From Pachyseris speciosa (lineage: Eukaryota; Cnidaria; Anthozoa; Scleractinia; Pachyseridae), in assembly GCA_016490735.1 (NCBI GenBank), contig JAEMWC010000006.1:2675001-2739000 (forward strand): DNA of 64,000 bases, written 5' to 3'. This document shows, one piece after another, positions 33,447-43,577 of this stretch. The notes beneath the pieces are model-generated. The model did not search any database. It was given only the letters and a program-made list of their open reading frames with translations, and was not told the DNA's origin. The position numbers and the translations under genes were made by a program. Each line of letters opens with the position of its first letter. The first letter of the stretch is position 1.

Positions 33447-33551
33447 TAGTCTCTAATTTTTGGCGCTCCCCTCGCGTCGCGTCTCCTCGCAACTTCGCGC
33501 GCGCACGTGTCTTTCGCCCGCCCCACAATCCATCGCCAAAATTAGAGACTA
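33447..33551. repeat. CpG-rich foldback segment with TAGTCTC tips
   Basis: TAGTCTCTAATTTTTGGCG at the left is complemented by cgccaaaattagagacta at the right. The 60-bp interior is very CpG-rich (ctcgcgtcgcgtctcc ... gcgcgcgcacgtg). It is a MITE-like insertion inside the 1.4-kb repeat, present in both copies. No target duplication is discernible. Confidence 0.6.
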
Positions 33552-33871
33552 CTCGCAGTCTACTGAAGCAGACACGAGGAAACACGGCAGTCCATCTGGA
33601 GTTAAGTTTACTCATGTTAAAAGCTTTCTTCTCGCCGTTGAACTTGCAATCATTCGCATAGACACTTCTCTTAACATATTGTTTGTTCAGACTTCAAAAG
33701 ACACAAGGTGAATCGACATTTTCCGATACGTGACAACAGGCATCACTCTGTTAAAAATAGTTAGCGCTTGCGCAGAAACGCCGGAAGTGCACTTTGTGGA
33801 TGATACTCGACGAAAAAGAAGAACCGTCGGTAATCTTAGACCCGGGCGACGCGCGCAGCCCGAGTAACAAG

Positions 33872-34144
33872 TGGAAAAGTTTTCATATAATCTATCCATA
33901 CTTGCGTGATGGCCATGTGGCTGAACTGATCGAACATCCTCTTTGATTTCTTGGGTGTCCTGTGACAGACGGACTTACAATCGGATAACTAAGTGGCTTC
34001 GCCTCTTCGATGCAGTAGCCACAAAAACTGTTGCAGTCCGTATAACTGTGGTGAATTGTACATTGTCAAGTCTGGAAGTAATAAAAATATGAACTAGAGT
34101 TCGAATTTCTGTGTCTTCTGTTTATATGCAATTTCTAATTTTAG
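33872..34144. other. No gene recognised
   Basis: Spacer between the 1.4-kb repeat and the LINE fragment; an aataaa-like word (gtaataaaaat) lies at about 34078. Confidence 0.4.
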
Positions 34145-34712
34145 CTATGTTGCGTAGATGGTAAAAGGATAATTTTGATCGAAAATACCCAGTCCAATAT
34201 CCCGTGCTGACGAAGCACCAGCGACTTGAATAGAATCAATTTGTGAGTGAAAATGGCGGGTCGCAGACAATACAAGTAGTTCAGTCTGGTCGCAGGTTAG
34301 TTTCAACATGTTGTGCGTAAGCCAAGATCTTATCAGTCCTCTATACATGATATGGCAAGTTGTTTATCCGACTGGTTAGGTGTGAAAGAGAGGAACAGTT
34401 GTGTCTTCAGCTTAGAAGTGATCGTCAAGGCCATGAATCTTGATTAGGTCACCGAGTGGGGAAGTGTACAGCAGATACGATATTGGGCCGAGTACAGACC
34501 CCTGGGGCACTCCACTTGTTAGCTCTTTGGATCTTGACTTGGCCTCATCAATGACAACAAGCTGCTTGCAATCGTATAAATAGGATTGAACCACTTTAGC
34601 ACTTGTCCTTTCATGCCGCACCGGTTTGATAGTCTTAGCTAGGACTAGTTCGTAGTTAACGAAATCAAAGGCTGCAGACATATCCAGTAGAAGTAATACA
34701 GTATGTTGCCCA
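34145..34712 (-). pseudogene. Non-LTR reverse transcriptase fragment (LINE ORF2 palm region)
   Basis: Minus-strand frames give, in order, LLLLDMSAAFDFVNYELV (RT motif A with its aspartate), SYLYDCKQLVVIDEAKSRS, SGVPQGSVLGPISYLLYTSP (motif B) and then the motif C site, which reads HF-stop-AED where the family has FxADD. After that break the frame continues as IRSWLTHNMLKLTCDQTELLVL and SIQVAG, the usual thumb-side sequence. About 190 residues of an element that normally encodes over 800. Both ends are truncated, and a stop and an Asp-to-Glu change fall in the catalytic site, so it is inactive. The clade (CR1/L2/Jockey-like) is assigned by motif resemblance only. Confidence 0.85.
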
Positions 34713-35037
34713 CTATCCGACCGGTACCAGTATCCGACCAGTTCAGTTAAAAAATAACTGAAATAATTTCAATTTTTGCAATGCGCTTATTCATTTTCCT
34801 CAAATGAAGTATTCCGAAAGGAAGCTGAACATTTCAGCTTTGAAAAGCAAGGTTTAGCGGGCTTTTAGGTCGAGAAACACTTGCAGAAGGCAAGGTGATT
34901 CGTTAAAATGAATGTATTTTAATGTTAATGAATGTGATACCTGCGTTATTGAAAGCATATTTTTTGGTAATGACGAACAAAAGTTTTTAGTTGTATTTTT
35001 GTGAAGACCGATAATAGTATATCTCTACATAGGATTC
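34713..35037. other. No gene recognised
   Basis: A+T-rich spacer beyond the truncated 5' edge of the LINE fragment. Confidence 0.4.
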
Positions 35038-35412
35038 CTACAGGATGTTAGCTTCACAGGGTGAAGTTGCATCTCTGGCCAGCGTTTTGGTTTTAGTGCG
35101 AGAGTCGGCATGTTTGTAGGGTGAAAAAAAACGTTTTACGTGAATTCCTTGAAGTCTATATAGGAGCCACTTCCCCCGTAGTACAGTGTCTACAACCTGT
35201 CTATAATGTTCCCAATGATATCTATATCCTGTTTTGCATTTCAGAGAATCTAATGAAATGTTTTCACCAAGCAGACAAGGAATACCCAAGGAGAGGCAAA
35301 AGGGTGATATAGGTTGTCTTGAAACTATGATCACAAACCTTGGCGGAGCAAGTTGCTGTTTCAGAGTACCACAAACATTTTCCAAACCAGAGAGGGCAAT
35401 ATCCAATCTCAT
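35038..35412 (-). CDS. Unrecognised 124-codon open frame
   Basis: It starts with ATG at 35412 and ends with a stop just beyond the codons for CEANIL. The composition is protein-like (mixed hydrophobic, several Cys, basic C-terminal third with KTKTLARD), without a signal peptide or recognisable motif. A plus-strand frame overlaps most of it. It has no obvious splice boundaries and no homologous neighbour. It may be a chance frame in repeat DNA; no function is proposed. Confidence 0.15.
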   Translation of the reverse strand: MRLDIALSGLENVCGTLKQQLAPPRFVIIVSRQPISPFCLSLGIPCLLGENISLDSLKCKTGYRYHWEHYRQVVDTVLRGKWLLYRLQGIHVKRFFSPYKHADSRTKTKTLARDATSPCEANIL

Positions 35413-35501
35413 CTGAAAACGACGTGCTTTTGATCAACAGTTAGATGTCAAGATGGCTATACTTCTGATTTCCGTGTCTTTTAACAATGCTGGGTGTTGT
35501 A

Positions 35502-35585
35502 AGATGATGATGATGACGATGAAGATGGCGATGATGATGACGATGATTATGATGATGAATGCTGCATGCTACTGCTGCTGCTACT

Positions 35586-35640
<55 letters not shown>
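35502..35640 (+). repeat. Compound (GAT)n/(GCT)n microsatellite
   Basis: Imperfect gatgatgacgatgaagatg units, then gctgctactgctgctgctac, then about 18 GAT units. A trinucleotide repeat in non-coding context. Confidence 0.95.
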
Positions 35641-35714
35641 GGGAATACCTATCGCTATTCAGATTCTATAAGTATGCAGGACGTTTGTCACATGAACCTA
35701 GTTTAATTTCCCAG

Positions 35715-35810
35715 TTCCTACGAGTCTGCTAGAATCGAACTAGTGATCGGAAGGTCATAGGTTCGCCTCATGTAAGGAGATCTCGGGATTTTTTTCGGGT
35801 GTGCGTATGA
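35715..35810 (+). mobile_element. tRNA-derived SINE remnant
   Basis: gtgatcggaaggtcataggt followed by tcgcctc resembles the variable-to-T-arm part of a tRNA-type SINE head (B box ggttcgcctc), then tctcgggatttttttcgggt, a T-rich linker like that of the SINEs at 21.4 kb. The A box is not recognisable. Confidence 0.45.
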
Positions 35811-36888
35811 CAGTATCAAAATTTACCGTCTAATTTCACTCTCATTACCAATACTTTGTCCTTATTTAAACTTAATAAATTTGAACGAGAGAAATATAAG
35901 CTATGTGGTGTACGGTGAGGATAGGTATCTGTTTTAACGTTCAATTCGATTGGTTATTGCAAGTTACATATAAATAGTAGTTGTGTTTTAAATATTCCAC
36001 GCATTGAATCCAATGACTTCGGCTTTAACTTGAGTCCAATGCAAACTTAACTTAGTTTTCTTCTTACCTGGAATTAAAGTTCACACTAGTACCGCAATCG
36101 TTTTGATTAACTACAAAAATGAAGCTCTTTCTCATCTGAATGGACTGGTGGATCCTAGAAACTTACGTTGCGACACTTCCTCTCTTCTCGTGATAAGGAT
36201 TTAAAGCTCACGGTAGACTAGCAGTTGTATGGTGTTAGTTGCAGGTTTTAATACCGGTGTAGTGACCTCAATACGATTCCACGAATGAAAATGTTACACG
36301 GCTACAATTTAATTTGATGCTTAAGACGGCGTTCTTTGAAGTCTGCTGATAATTAATCCCATCGGGTGAATAGATAGGACTTGCAACTCACATCCCTACG
36401 TTGTAATCTATAAAAGCTTGTTCCCTGCCTCAGCTGGTTTCACATAAGTGCAGCTCGGATACAATCTACGTAAACTGCTGTCTACCTAACATTCACTGCT
36501 TTTGGTCTTGTGCCGGCATGGGTTGGCCTTTACAGAACATAGGGAAGGAGGGGGTGGGAGGAGAGAGTGGGAAATACAAGTTTGAGCACTATTAAGGGCT
36601 GCGGTCTCCAAATTTCAATCTTGTTTCTTTGTGCAATCGTTTCGTAGGTTAAAAATAAAAAGACACAAAAACTATACCATCGAGAACATGTTGCACGGGT
36701 TACATTTTATGTCGCAACCTTTGCAAGGCCGATAGCTAATGAACAGTACCAGGAAAAAACCTCTTCCAGTCGTATAACCCTAAGTATAAGTGAAAACATG
36801 ACGGATGAACAAAGAGTTTTAATATTTATAAGGCGTTCTTATGTGGATAATGTAACGGGGTAATATCTCTTATTCACACATCGGGAGC
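35811..36888. other. No gene recognised
   Basis: Short frames only; a G-rich run at about 36543-36575. Confidence 0.5.
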
Positions 36889-37009
36889 AAGTTGATAAGT
36901 ATTCATTTATTTACTCAGCTATTTAATATGTATTGCCAGTAAGTGTATCTTAATATGTCTTGTACTGAAGTTTAACATTAAAAAAAAAAAAAAAAAAAGT
37001 TGATAAGTA
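36889..37009 (+). mobile_element. Short retroposed insert with poly(A) and 13-bp target duplication
   Basis: The direct repeat aagttgataagta lies at 36889-36901 and 36997-37009. Between them are about 78 bp of A+T-rich sequence ending in tttaacatt and a run of A (36980-36998). A poly(A) tail abutting a 13-bp duplication is the signature of LINE-mediated retroposition. The insert is too short to identify the source (a 5'-truncated LINE or mRNA 3' end). Confidence 0.8.
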
Positions 37010-37018
37010 ACAGTTTTT

Positions 37019-37045
37019 GTGTGGGATACCACAGGTATCCCACAC
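37019..37045. repeat. Perfect 12-bp-arm hairpin
   Basis: gtgtgggatacc, aca, ggtatcccacac. The arm word ggtatcccacac recurs at about 44339-44350 beyond the LTR element, next to another short palindrome (gtagcctttaggctac). Confidence 0.8.
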
Positions 37046-37068
37046 TATTGCCATCGACTCTGTAAATC

Positions 37069-37205
37069 GCTAGCTAGCTAGCTAGCTAACTAGCTAACAT
37101 GCAGCATTCCGACTATTGCCCGGAGCTGTACGCCTGAGAACGACGACATTTGACTGGATACATCTATACCGACCATTACCCGAAGCTCTTCGACTGAGAA
37201 CGAAA
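37069..37205 (+). repeat. (TAGC)n followed by a 60-bp direct duplication
   Basis: gctagctagctagctagcta at 37069-37097, then ccgactattgcccggagctg at 37109 repeated as ccgaccattacccgaagctc at 37169, each followed by cgNctgagaacga. Confidence 0.75.
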
Positions 37206-37441
37206 TTTAATCGCTTCATGGTCAGACAATTTGACGACTTTAACTGTCAACGGCAGATCTAAAGAGAGCTAAGAGAGATTTTCACGATACTTTTCGCTGC
37301 TTCTGATGAAAGGCTTTCACAGAATATAAACAAATTTATTTTCATTGAAAGTCAAATACAAGTCTTGTCGAGTACTTCAACAGAGGCCTTGATTAAAAGC
37401 TAACAGAAAGCGATCGAAAATATTTTATCTTTGAAAGATTT

Positions 37442-37647
37442 ATGTCGCGTGCTAGGCAACCAGTGTTCCTTTCATTCGACGAATGTGATCACGCAATCGA
37501 CGGATATTTCAGAGCAACGTTCGAGATTTCTTTGCCAGCTTGGAACAAAAATTTGTTTTACCTTTTTGCTGCAATGTTAACATTAACTAACAGCGCTTAT
37601 TCTAAGGTGAACAAGAAAGTAGTTTTTGAGCTTATTTCACATTGCCA
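37442..37647 (+). other. Open frame running into the left LTR; unrecognised
   Basis: An ATG-initiated frame (MSRARQPVFLSFDEC...) is open for about 68 codons before it enters the LTR at 37648, and stays open to 37816. It has hydrophobic stretches (LFYLFAAMLTL) but no recognised motif. If it was ever coding, the retrotransposon insertion truncated it. No matching continuation was seen beyond the right LTR. Confidence 0.15.
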
Positions 37648-37944
37648 TGCAGTTGCCGAATGCAATGGATACAAGGAGCACGAATCGAAACAGACCAAGA
37701 TCACCACAACACAAGACTTTATTCTAAACTCAACTTGCATTACTTGCACGAGACCCTATATCCTAAACGAATACAAATGGCTATTGCAAAGAAACAAAGA
37801 CGTCCTATTACATTAGATAGCAGAGTACTTGTTGCGGCTTAACCAAAGGAAATTCTAGCGATACTGTAAATTATGTCACGAAGGAAACTCTAAATATAAA
37901 CTTTTGACGATCTGTAGTGGTCACGAAATCGTAGCTTCGCTACA
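37648..37944 (-). repeat. 3' LTR of the gypsy element, 297 bp
   Basis: It shares almost its whole length with 43578-43837. The inner end is intact (cgtagcttcgctaca in plus orientation). The outer tip reads tgcagttgcc instead of tgtagcgtcgcc. It carries about 39 bp (ctctaaatataaac ... gtggtcacga) absent from the other LTR. The minus strand contains an AATAAA polyadenylation word (37718-37723 reversed). Confidence 0.93.
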
Positions 37945-37957
37945 TTGCTCTCTCCTT
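37945..37957 (-). other. Polypurine tract
   Basis: On the minus strand AAGGAGAGAGCAA lies immediately before the 3' LTR. This is the expected place for the plus-strand DNA primer. Confidence 0.75.
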
Positions 37958-38071
37958 AAAAGATGCGTCCCGCATCGACACAAAATGCAAAAACAAACAA
38001 ACAGGTACTCAGGAAACCTATTACTCAACGAAATTAAGCATTCCTTTGTGAAGTTACAATGTTCATGAAGT

Positions 38072-39330
38072 TTACTCTAACAGGTAATCGTGCATCCGCA
38101 TGGGGGTTCTGACTGCTCTCACAGCTGGGACTGTACCCGGTGAAGATCTCCGAGGGTCTCTGGACTCCCTAGCAACTGACTTTGGTAACGTAGGAGCTGG
38201 ACTGGAAGCCACCACAGGACTCTTCGATACCGCAGGCTGCTCTGGCTCCTTGGGTGCGCTGCCCTCGGTCAACCAATCAGGAACATTTGGTCCATGGTAT
38301 GGCTTCAAATGGTCATGGTGAAGGACTTTGGGCTTTGTCCTGGGACCTTTCTGGATGCGGTAAATGACATCGCTCAGCCTCTTCATGACCAGAAAAGGGC
38401 CATCAAACTGCCGTATTAACTTGGGGCAGATACCCTTCTTCTTCTGTGGACTGTACAACCAGACTGCATGCCCCCGGTTGTATTGATGTTGATTCACAGG
38501 ACGGTGGTCGTAGTTCTTCTTCTGGCGATCGCTGCTCAACTTCAAATGCTGGCGGGCAAACTGGTGGATTCTGTCCATTCGCTCACTAAGTTTGATGGCG
38601 TACTCGGTAGTACTGGCTCCACAAGGTTCCGCTTGCCCAATAACCAGGTCGAGTGGTAGGAGTACTTCGCGGCCAAGCATCATCTCATTTGGCGAGAAGC
38701 CAGTGGTCTCATGTACAGAGGAACGGTATGTCATCATGAGGAGAGGTAAGTAAGGTTCCCAGTCCCTCTGGTTATCATCAACAAATTTGGAGAGCATCGC
38801 ATCCAGGGTCCTGTTGAATCGCTCTACCATGCCACCAGACTGGGGCCGGAGAGGCGTTGTTCTTGTTTTGTCAATCTCCAGGATACGGCACATCTCCTGG
38901 AACAGCCTTGATTCAAAGTCCCCCCCCCCCCCCTGGTCGGTATGAAGCTCTCTCGGCACCCCAAACCTGGAGACGAACTCTTGAACAACGACATTAGCCA
39001 CTGTCTCAGCTTCCTGGTTTGGCATGGGGTAGGACTCCGTCCACTTTGTAAAGTAATCTGAGATGACCAGGATGTACTTGTTGTCTCGATCCGTCATTGG
39101 TAGAGGGCCCATGACATCGATCGCAAATTCTCTCCATTGGGGCTCCGACGTGGTAGGTCTTCATTAGTGCTCTTGGGGCCTTCTTCCTAGAGGCACAGAC
39201 ATCACAGCGAGCGCACCATGACTCAACATCCTTCCGCAGACCACACCAATAAAAACGTGCCTTTACCCTCTCAATGGTCTTCTTGTAGCCAAGGTGTCAA
39301 GCAACAGGGCTGTCATGGAGCTGCCTGAGG
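38072..39330 (-). pseudogene. Gypsy integrase (zinc-binding, DDE core, C-terminal)
   Basis: The HHCC zinc-binding part is at about 39330-39190: LHDSPVA, a stop (39294-39296), HLGYKKT, then WCARCDVC. The RNase-H-like core follows with the first Asp in IDVMGPLP (about 39121; a one-base shift separates it from the zinc domain), the second Asp in HTDQG (38936-38938) and the Glu in MVERFNRTL (about 38824). Thus all three catalytic acids remain. A C-run (about 38922-38933) lengthens the loop after TDQ to GGGG, and the usual PQSDG reads PQSGG (38834-38836). The open C-terminal part (to 38072) is Pro/Ser/Arg-rich; no chromodomain was recognised. Family role: insertion of the cDNA into the host genome. 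Inactive as it stands because of the stop and the frameshift. Confidence 0.93.
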
Positions 39331-40289
39331 ACTTCAGCCCGTAAATTGCCAGGGAGAGCCAGCTTCCAAATGATTTCGTCCCCTCGTTCGGACTCCCATT
39401 TCCTGAACAATACACCATCCCTGACAGTTAACATGGACCACTGAGCCCAGTAGCTCTTCAACTGTTGGCTCTCCATGCTGATGGCCTCCCAAGGTGGGCG
39501 TTCCACACTTTGTCCCTTACGTTTGATGACTGCACTGAGGCATGGATCACTCAGCTGAACCTCCCTGATCTCCACATCAGTTAAAGGTAGCAGCCATGAA
39601 CTTCTACCGGTCTCCTTGTCTTTCTTGGCAACAGGATCTTCATTAAATTTCGCTGCTGTTGCACAACGATACTCTTCGTCATTCTCTTCTGGCCCTCCTT
39701 GAACGCCTCCTTCCTGGTAGGGTTGGTCCCTCATCTCGCTGCGCTCACAATGTCTGCAGTTACTACAGGGACGTCGTGAAAGGCCATTTGCGTTTCCATG
39801 GTTTCGCCCTTGGCGGTGCTCGACTTCAAGGTCGTAAATTCCAAGGATCTCGATCCACCTCGCTGTTTCCCCCTCCGGATTCTTGAAGGTCATCAGTCAC
39901 CTCAGTGCCCCATGGTCTGTTCGCACCTTGAAGTGCCTTCCATAGACAAAATGGTGGAAATGCCTCACAGCAGTCACCAGGGCAAGCAATTCCTTTCTCG
40001 TCACACAGTACTGACGCTCGGACTTAGTTAGGCTGTGGCTGAAATAGGCGATGACCTTCTCCTCCCCCTTTTGTTCCTGTGACAGAACAGCTCCTACACC
40101 TGTGTTGCTGGCATCAGTGTCAAGGATGAAGGCACCTTCTGCAGTAGGGTAGGCCAACACTGGTGCTTGGGAAAGGACGTCTTTGAGCCAATGGAAGGCG
40201 ACATCACAATCGTCAGTCCACACAAAGGCAGTGTCCTTCTCTGTCAGCCTGTGTAGGGAAGCCGCAACGTTAGCAAAACCACGGAACAA
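39331..40289 (-). pseudogene. Gypsy RNase H domain and linker
   Basis: After the RT a shifted frame begins (FRGFANVAASLHRLTEKD). The RNase H motifs follow: LDTDASNTGVGAVLSQ (first catalytic Asp), RQYCVTRKELLALVTAVRHF (catalytic Glu) and VRTDHGALR (Asp). Next comes a nonsense codon (39894-39896) where the family has Trp, then LMTFKNPEG, ARWIEIL and HRQGRNHGNANGLSRRP. A linker leads to the integrase zinc domain. The domain would degrade the RNA strand of the RNA:DNA hybrid. All catalytic acids are present but the frame is interrupted. Confidence 0.93.
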
Positions 40290-41214
40290 AGCGGTGGTAA
40301 TACGAGCAGAGACCCAGGAAACTACGCAAGGCAGATGCTAAGGCTGGGGCTGGCCATTCGCGGACTGCCTTTATCATCTCTGGGTCAGTTGACACACCTT
40401 CCTCGCTGACCACACGTCCTAGGAAGACAACTCGCTTCTTGAAGAGATGACACTTCTTGGGGCTCAGCTTCAGTCCTGCTTCTCTGAGTCTTGTGAAGAC
40501 TGCACACATTCTTTCCAGCTTTGCTTCGAAGGTCTTGGCATGGACAATGATGCCATCAAGGTACAGAAGACACACCTCCCACGGCAGACCACTCAGAACC
40601 CTTTCCATCAGCCGCTCAAACGTAGCAGGGGCATTGCAGAGCCCGAAAGGCATGACGGTGAACTGGTAAGGCTCACTCCCTGTGGTGAATGCTGTCTTGG
40701 GTCTGTCTTTAATGTCCACTTCGACCTGCCAGCAGCCACTTGCAAGATCAAGTGTGCTAAGCCAGGAGGAACCAGAGAAGGCGTCGATGGAATCATCTAT
40801 GCGTGGGAGAGGGTAAGAGTCCTTCACTGTGGCAGACTTTAGCTTCCGATAATCCACGCAGAAACGGGTGGTTCCGTCCTTTTTACGGACCAGGACAATC
40901 GGGGATGCCCATGGGCTGGATGAGGGCTCGATGACTCCACGCTTTAGCATGTTTTCGATTTCTGCCTCAGCCACCGCCCGCTGACTACTGTGTAGACGTC
41001 TGGGGTGTTGACGGATAGGTTTGCTCTCATTCGTACGAATTTCATGCTTCGCAATGCTTGTCCTCCCCAGGTCTTCAGTGGAGCGAGCAAAGACATCAGC
41101 GAATTCAGTCAGCAATGCTTTTACTTTTGCTTTCTGGGCTTCTCCGAGACAGGAAGTGGTTCTCAGGTAAAGGTCATCCAGATGGCTTGGCAACGATGTA
41201 CTTGAAGGAAACAC
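40270..41214 (-). pseudogene. Gypsy reverse transcriptase, active site YLDG
   Basis: The palm and fingers are well preserved: KRGVIEPSSSPWASPIVLVR, RFCVDYRKL, LDLASGCWQVEV (motif A, first Asp retained) and FGLCNAPATFERLM (motif B). The motif C box reads LLYLDGIIVHA instead of YLDD. The second catalytic aspartate codon is GGC at 40552-40554, one transition from GAC. The two-metal site therefore cannot be complete, so this copy could not polymerise DNA. The frame is lost at HRFVPWFC, where RNase H continues in another frame. It starts inside the polyprotein, so the N-terminal Met is not a true start. Confidence 0.95.
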
Positions 41215-41259
41215 CCTTCAAGCTCTCCCCGAAGAGGCCACATTTGTCTGCAGTCCCTG

Positions 41260-41960
41260 CTAGATGGCTTCGCAGCCTTCCACCGGCTCGCACCATGCAG
41301 CAATAGTGTCCTGGTAAACAGTCTGTGGCTGGTCCGTTGGATTTAACAATCTGAGTGGAACAACATCACTTGTGAGGTCTACGAGACTCTTTGCAACCAA
41401 CAGCTGACTCTTCCTTGTGAAACGTTCCTGGCCCTCTGTAATGCCTAGGAACGCTTTCCCACAAGGGTCAATGAGCTTAGCTGGGACAAGGCCCTCACTT
41501 CTTGGTGGTATGACTATTGTAGCCTGCGCTGCAACTCTTGCACACCTTGGCAACTGTTCGACTCCCTCGCATTTAGTCACGTGTCCATTCAAAGCTAACT
41601 CATAGTATCCCTGCCCAAGGGTCAGCCGACAATTATGCTTCCGAATGAAATCCATGCCAATGATTCCATCCAGTTCTATTTCCGCAACCCACACATCATG
41701 AAAAACCTCTTCCTGCCCCCCAACGAATGCTGAAACATCCCCGGTCTACGAAAGGAAGGGAGCTGCCATTAGCCAGAAGCACGCTCGTTTCCACCGTCTC
41801 AAGGGATGGCCGTTCCGGCGCAGCAATCCTGTCCAACACAGAAGGCTTGAAAATTGTTACACTGGCCCCCGTGTCCACCGGAAAAGTGACATCCACCCCA
41901 GAAATACATCCTTTAACCAGGGGACCATCGTCGGTGTTTGCTACCCTTTCTACTGCTGAT
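41260..41960 (-). pseudogene. Gypsy aspartic protease, split by a frameshift
   Basis: The catalytic loop FPVDTGASVTIF (Asp codon about 41873-41875) is in one frame and the flap-side hydrophobic motif DGIIGMDFIRKHNCRL is in the next frame, starting about 41690. The break is at a short C-run (about 41716-41721). Retroviral-type protease processes the polyprotein. Downstream to 41260 is the spacer before RT. The residues themselves look intact; only the frame is broken. Confidence 0.88.
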
Positions 41961-43295
41961 TGGAGGGCTGGGAGCCTGGCCGGCTGGAAGCCGTTTCCCG
42001 ACGGTGGTGGTGGTAGTGGTCCTCGTCCTGGGCAATCACGCTTCATGCGGTCAAGGCCACCACAGATAAAGCAACCTGAATAGTTGTCTGGAAGACGCCC
42101 ACTCTCGAACCGGCGCCACCCAGTGCGTGCACGCGAGGACTTTACTTGGTTGGCAAGGAGGCTGTTGACTACTTGCCGAAGTTCCCCGAGTTGCTGTTGT
42201 AGGTCGTTGTCATGAGATACCAAGGAGCTTTCTAGTGCTCCAGGCGGTGGGGGAAATACAGCTCTGGCTTGCATCCTGGATCGATGCCTATCCGCAACGT
42301 AAAAGCCTTCTATTTCTAGGGCTGTTGTCAGGGCCTCTCGTAGCGACTGCGGTCTGGCTTGATGGATGCGCCACAGTTCCTCACTTTCAGGGAGGGCATC
42401 TATAAAATGATCCCTCGCCAGGGTATCTTGCAGCTTTGAGGGGGCGTCCGGATACGCTTGGCGGGTGAGACGCTGGATCGCCTGGGCCAGTGCGGGTAGT
42501 GGTTCATCGCGTCTATGTGAACGACAACGAAGCTGTGCGCGGTGCGTTTCAGTTTGATGCTTGGAACTCCAAATCTCGACTCTAGGGCTTCAACCAATGC
42601 GGAAAAATCCGTCCGCTTACTGGTGTCCAGATCACCCAATGTTGCTCTGGCGAGGCCCTGCAGGGAGGCTGCCAGATAAATGGCCTTTGTGCGACCATCC
42701 CAGCCATTCAATTCAGCAACTAATTCGAATTGGGCGCGGTAGTTGTCCCACGAGGTTACACCATCATAGGGGCTAGGTCTAATACGTGGTTTCGCGTCAG
42801 CAGCTGGCATAGGGGTGGGCTGGCGAAAAGACGGTTGTTTTTCTGATGCGTTCTTCTGCGCCAGCGGACTGAGCTTTTCCAATGTGTCCCACAATTCGTC
42901 CTCCGTACCGTGTATGTGGTGTTTTAAATCGCTTTCTGTTATTGGCGGCGTTACAGCGCGTACATTCTTGGTGTTTTGTGTGTTTTCCGTGACTTTGAGC
43001 GAGCCGGGCCGTGGGGGACTGGGGACTAGTGGGTCGTGGTCGTCACGCAATCCGGTTTGTGTTGTCCGTGCCACGCGAAGCTGTTCTACCACTGGAACTC
43101 CTCGTCTCTTCCTTTTTGGGACATTTCAGTGACTCTTAATTTCCCTGCAAGGTCTTCTACTGTGTCCAAGAGCAGAATTTCACGCGCTTGAAGTCGCTTC
43201 TCCACCGAAGCGAGACCTTCCTCGACACGCAAAGAGCGTCTCTTGAAGTCCAATCGTAGTCGTAGCTGTCTCGTCAGGAACATCTGTTTTCTCAA
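41961..43295 (-). pseudogene. Gypsy gag (coiled N-terminus, capsid, zinc knuckle), frameshifted
   Basis: Three frames in series. 43295-43086 has a basic, heptad-like start (RVEEGLASVEKRLQARE). 43092-about 42545 has the capsid part (YDGVTSWDNYRAQFELVAE, WDGRTKAIYLAASLQG, ALESRFGVP), then a frameshift with the capsid end continuing to about 42280. 42274 onward holds nucleocapsid. The single knuckle is CFICGGLDRMKRDC: a CX2CX4HX4C knuckle with Arg (CGC, 42047-42049) in place of the metal-binding His. Gag packages the RNA; this copy is broken in frame and in its zinc site. The N-terminal Met choice is provisional. Confidence 0.88.
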
Positions 43296-43561
43296 AGTTC
43301 GCGTCGGCGGGAGTTGATCGCCTCCAATGTGACAAATCCTCTTGTATCGGACTTAGTCTACCAGATGTTGAAGGTGGAAATCCAGAATCAAAGTCTTTGG
43401 ACGGAGAAATTTCATCAAAGGTAATCAGGTCATACGCACGTGAAGCGTGGAATGCTATGTGCTCTCGGTCAAAACTTGAAAAGTACGAGCTAAATTTCAG
43501 GACGAACTGTCTACTTTACCACCTTCCTGAGTGCTTGTCCGCTTGACAACTTAACGTCCAA

Positions 43562-43575
43562 CACCTCTGCCACCA
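43562..43575 (-). other. Primer-binding site, tRNA-Leu-like
   Basis: On the minus strand TGGTGGCAGAGGTG begins two bases inside the 5' LTR. It is complementary to a tRNA 3' end reading CACCTCTGCCACCA. From memory this differs by one base from the acceptor end of animal tRNA-Leu(AAG). Confidence 0.7.
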
Positions 43576-43577
43576 AA

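Larger units (their letters stand above)
32462..33871 (-). repeat. 1.4-kb dispersed repeat, copy A
   Basis: This whole segment is the inverted counterpart of 45829-47250, with sharp ends (acaagaggctacaatt at the left; gcccgagtaacaag at the right) beyond which similarity stops. Differences are scattered single bases and small indels. It contains a tRNA-like stretch (32724-32777), an internal direct duplication of about 170 bp (33215-33385 and 33577-33750) and a CpG-rich hairpin (33447-33551). Frames such as 33322-33615 are open in both copies but carry no known domain. No clear TIR or target duplication was found, so the mechanism is unknown. Confidence 0.9.

Noticed and set aside
33322..33615. 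Conserved 97-codon frame present in both copies of the 1.4-kb repeat as a gene
   Set aside because: Conservation is explained by the nearly identical DNA copies; opposite-strand frames are equally open and no domain is seen.
32462..33871. 1.4-kb repeat as a Helitron
   Set aside because: No TC start, no CTRR end and no terminal hairpin at the expected place in either orientation.
38100..43132. Plus-strand frames across the retrotransposon
   Set aside because: Shadows of the minus-strand gag-pol frames; no motif of their own.
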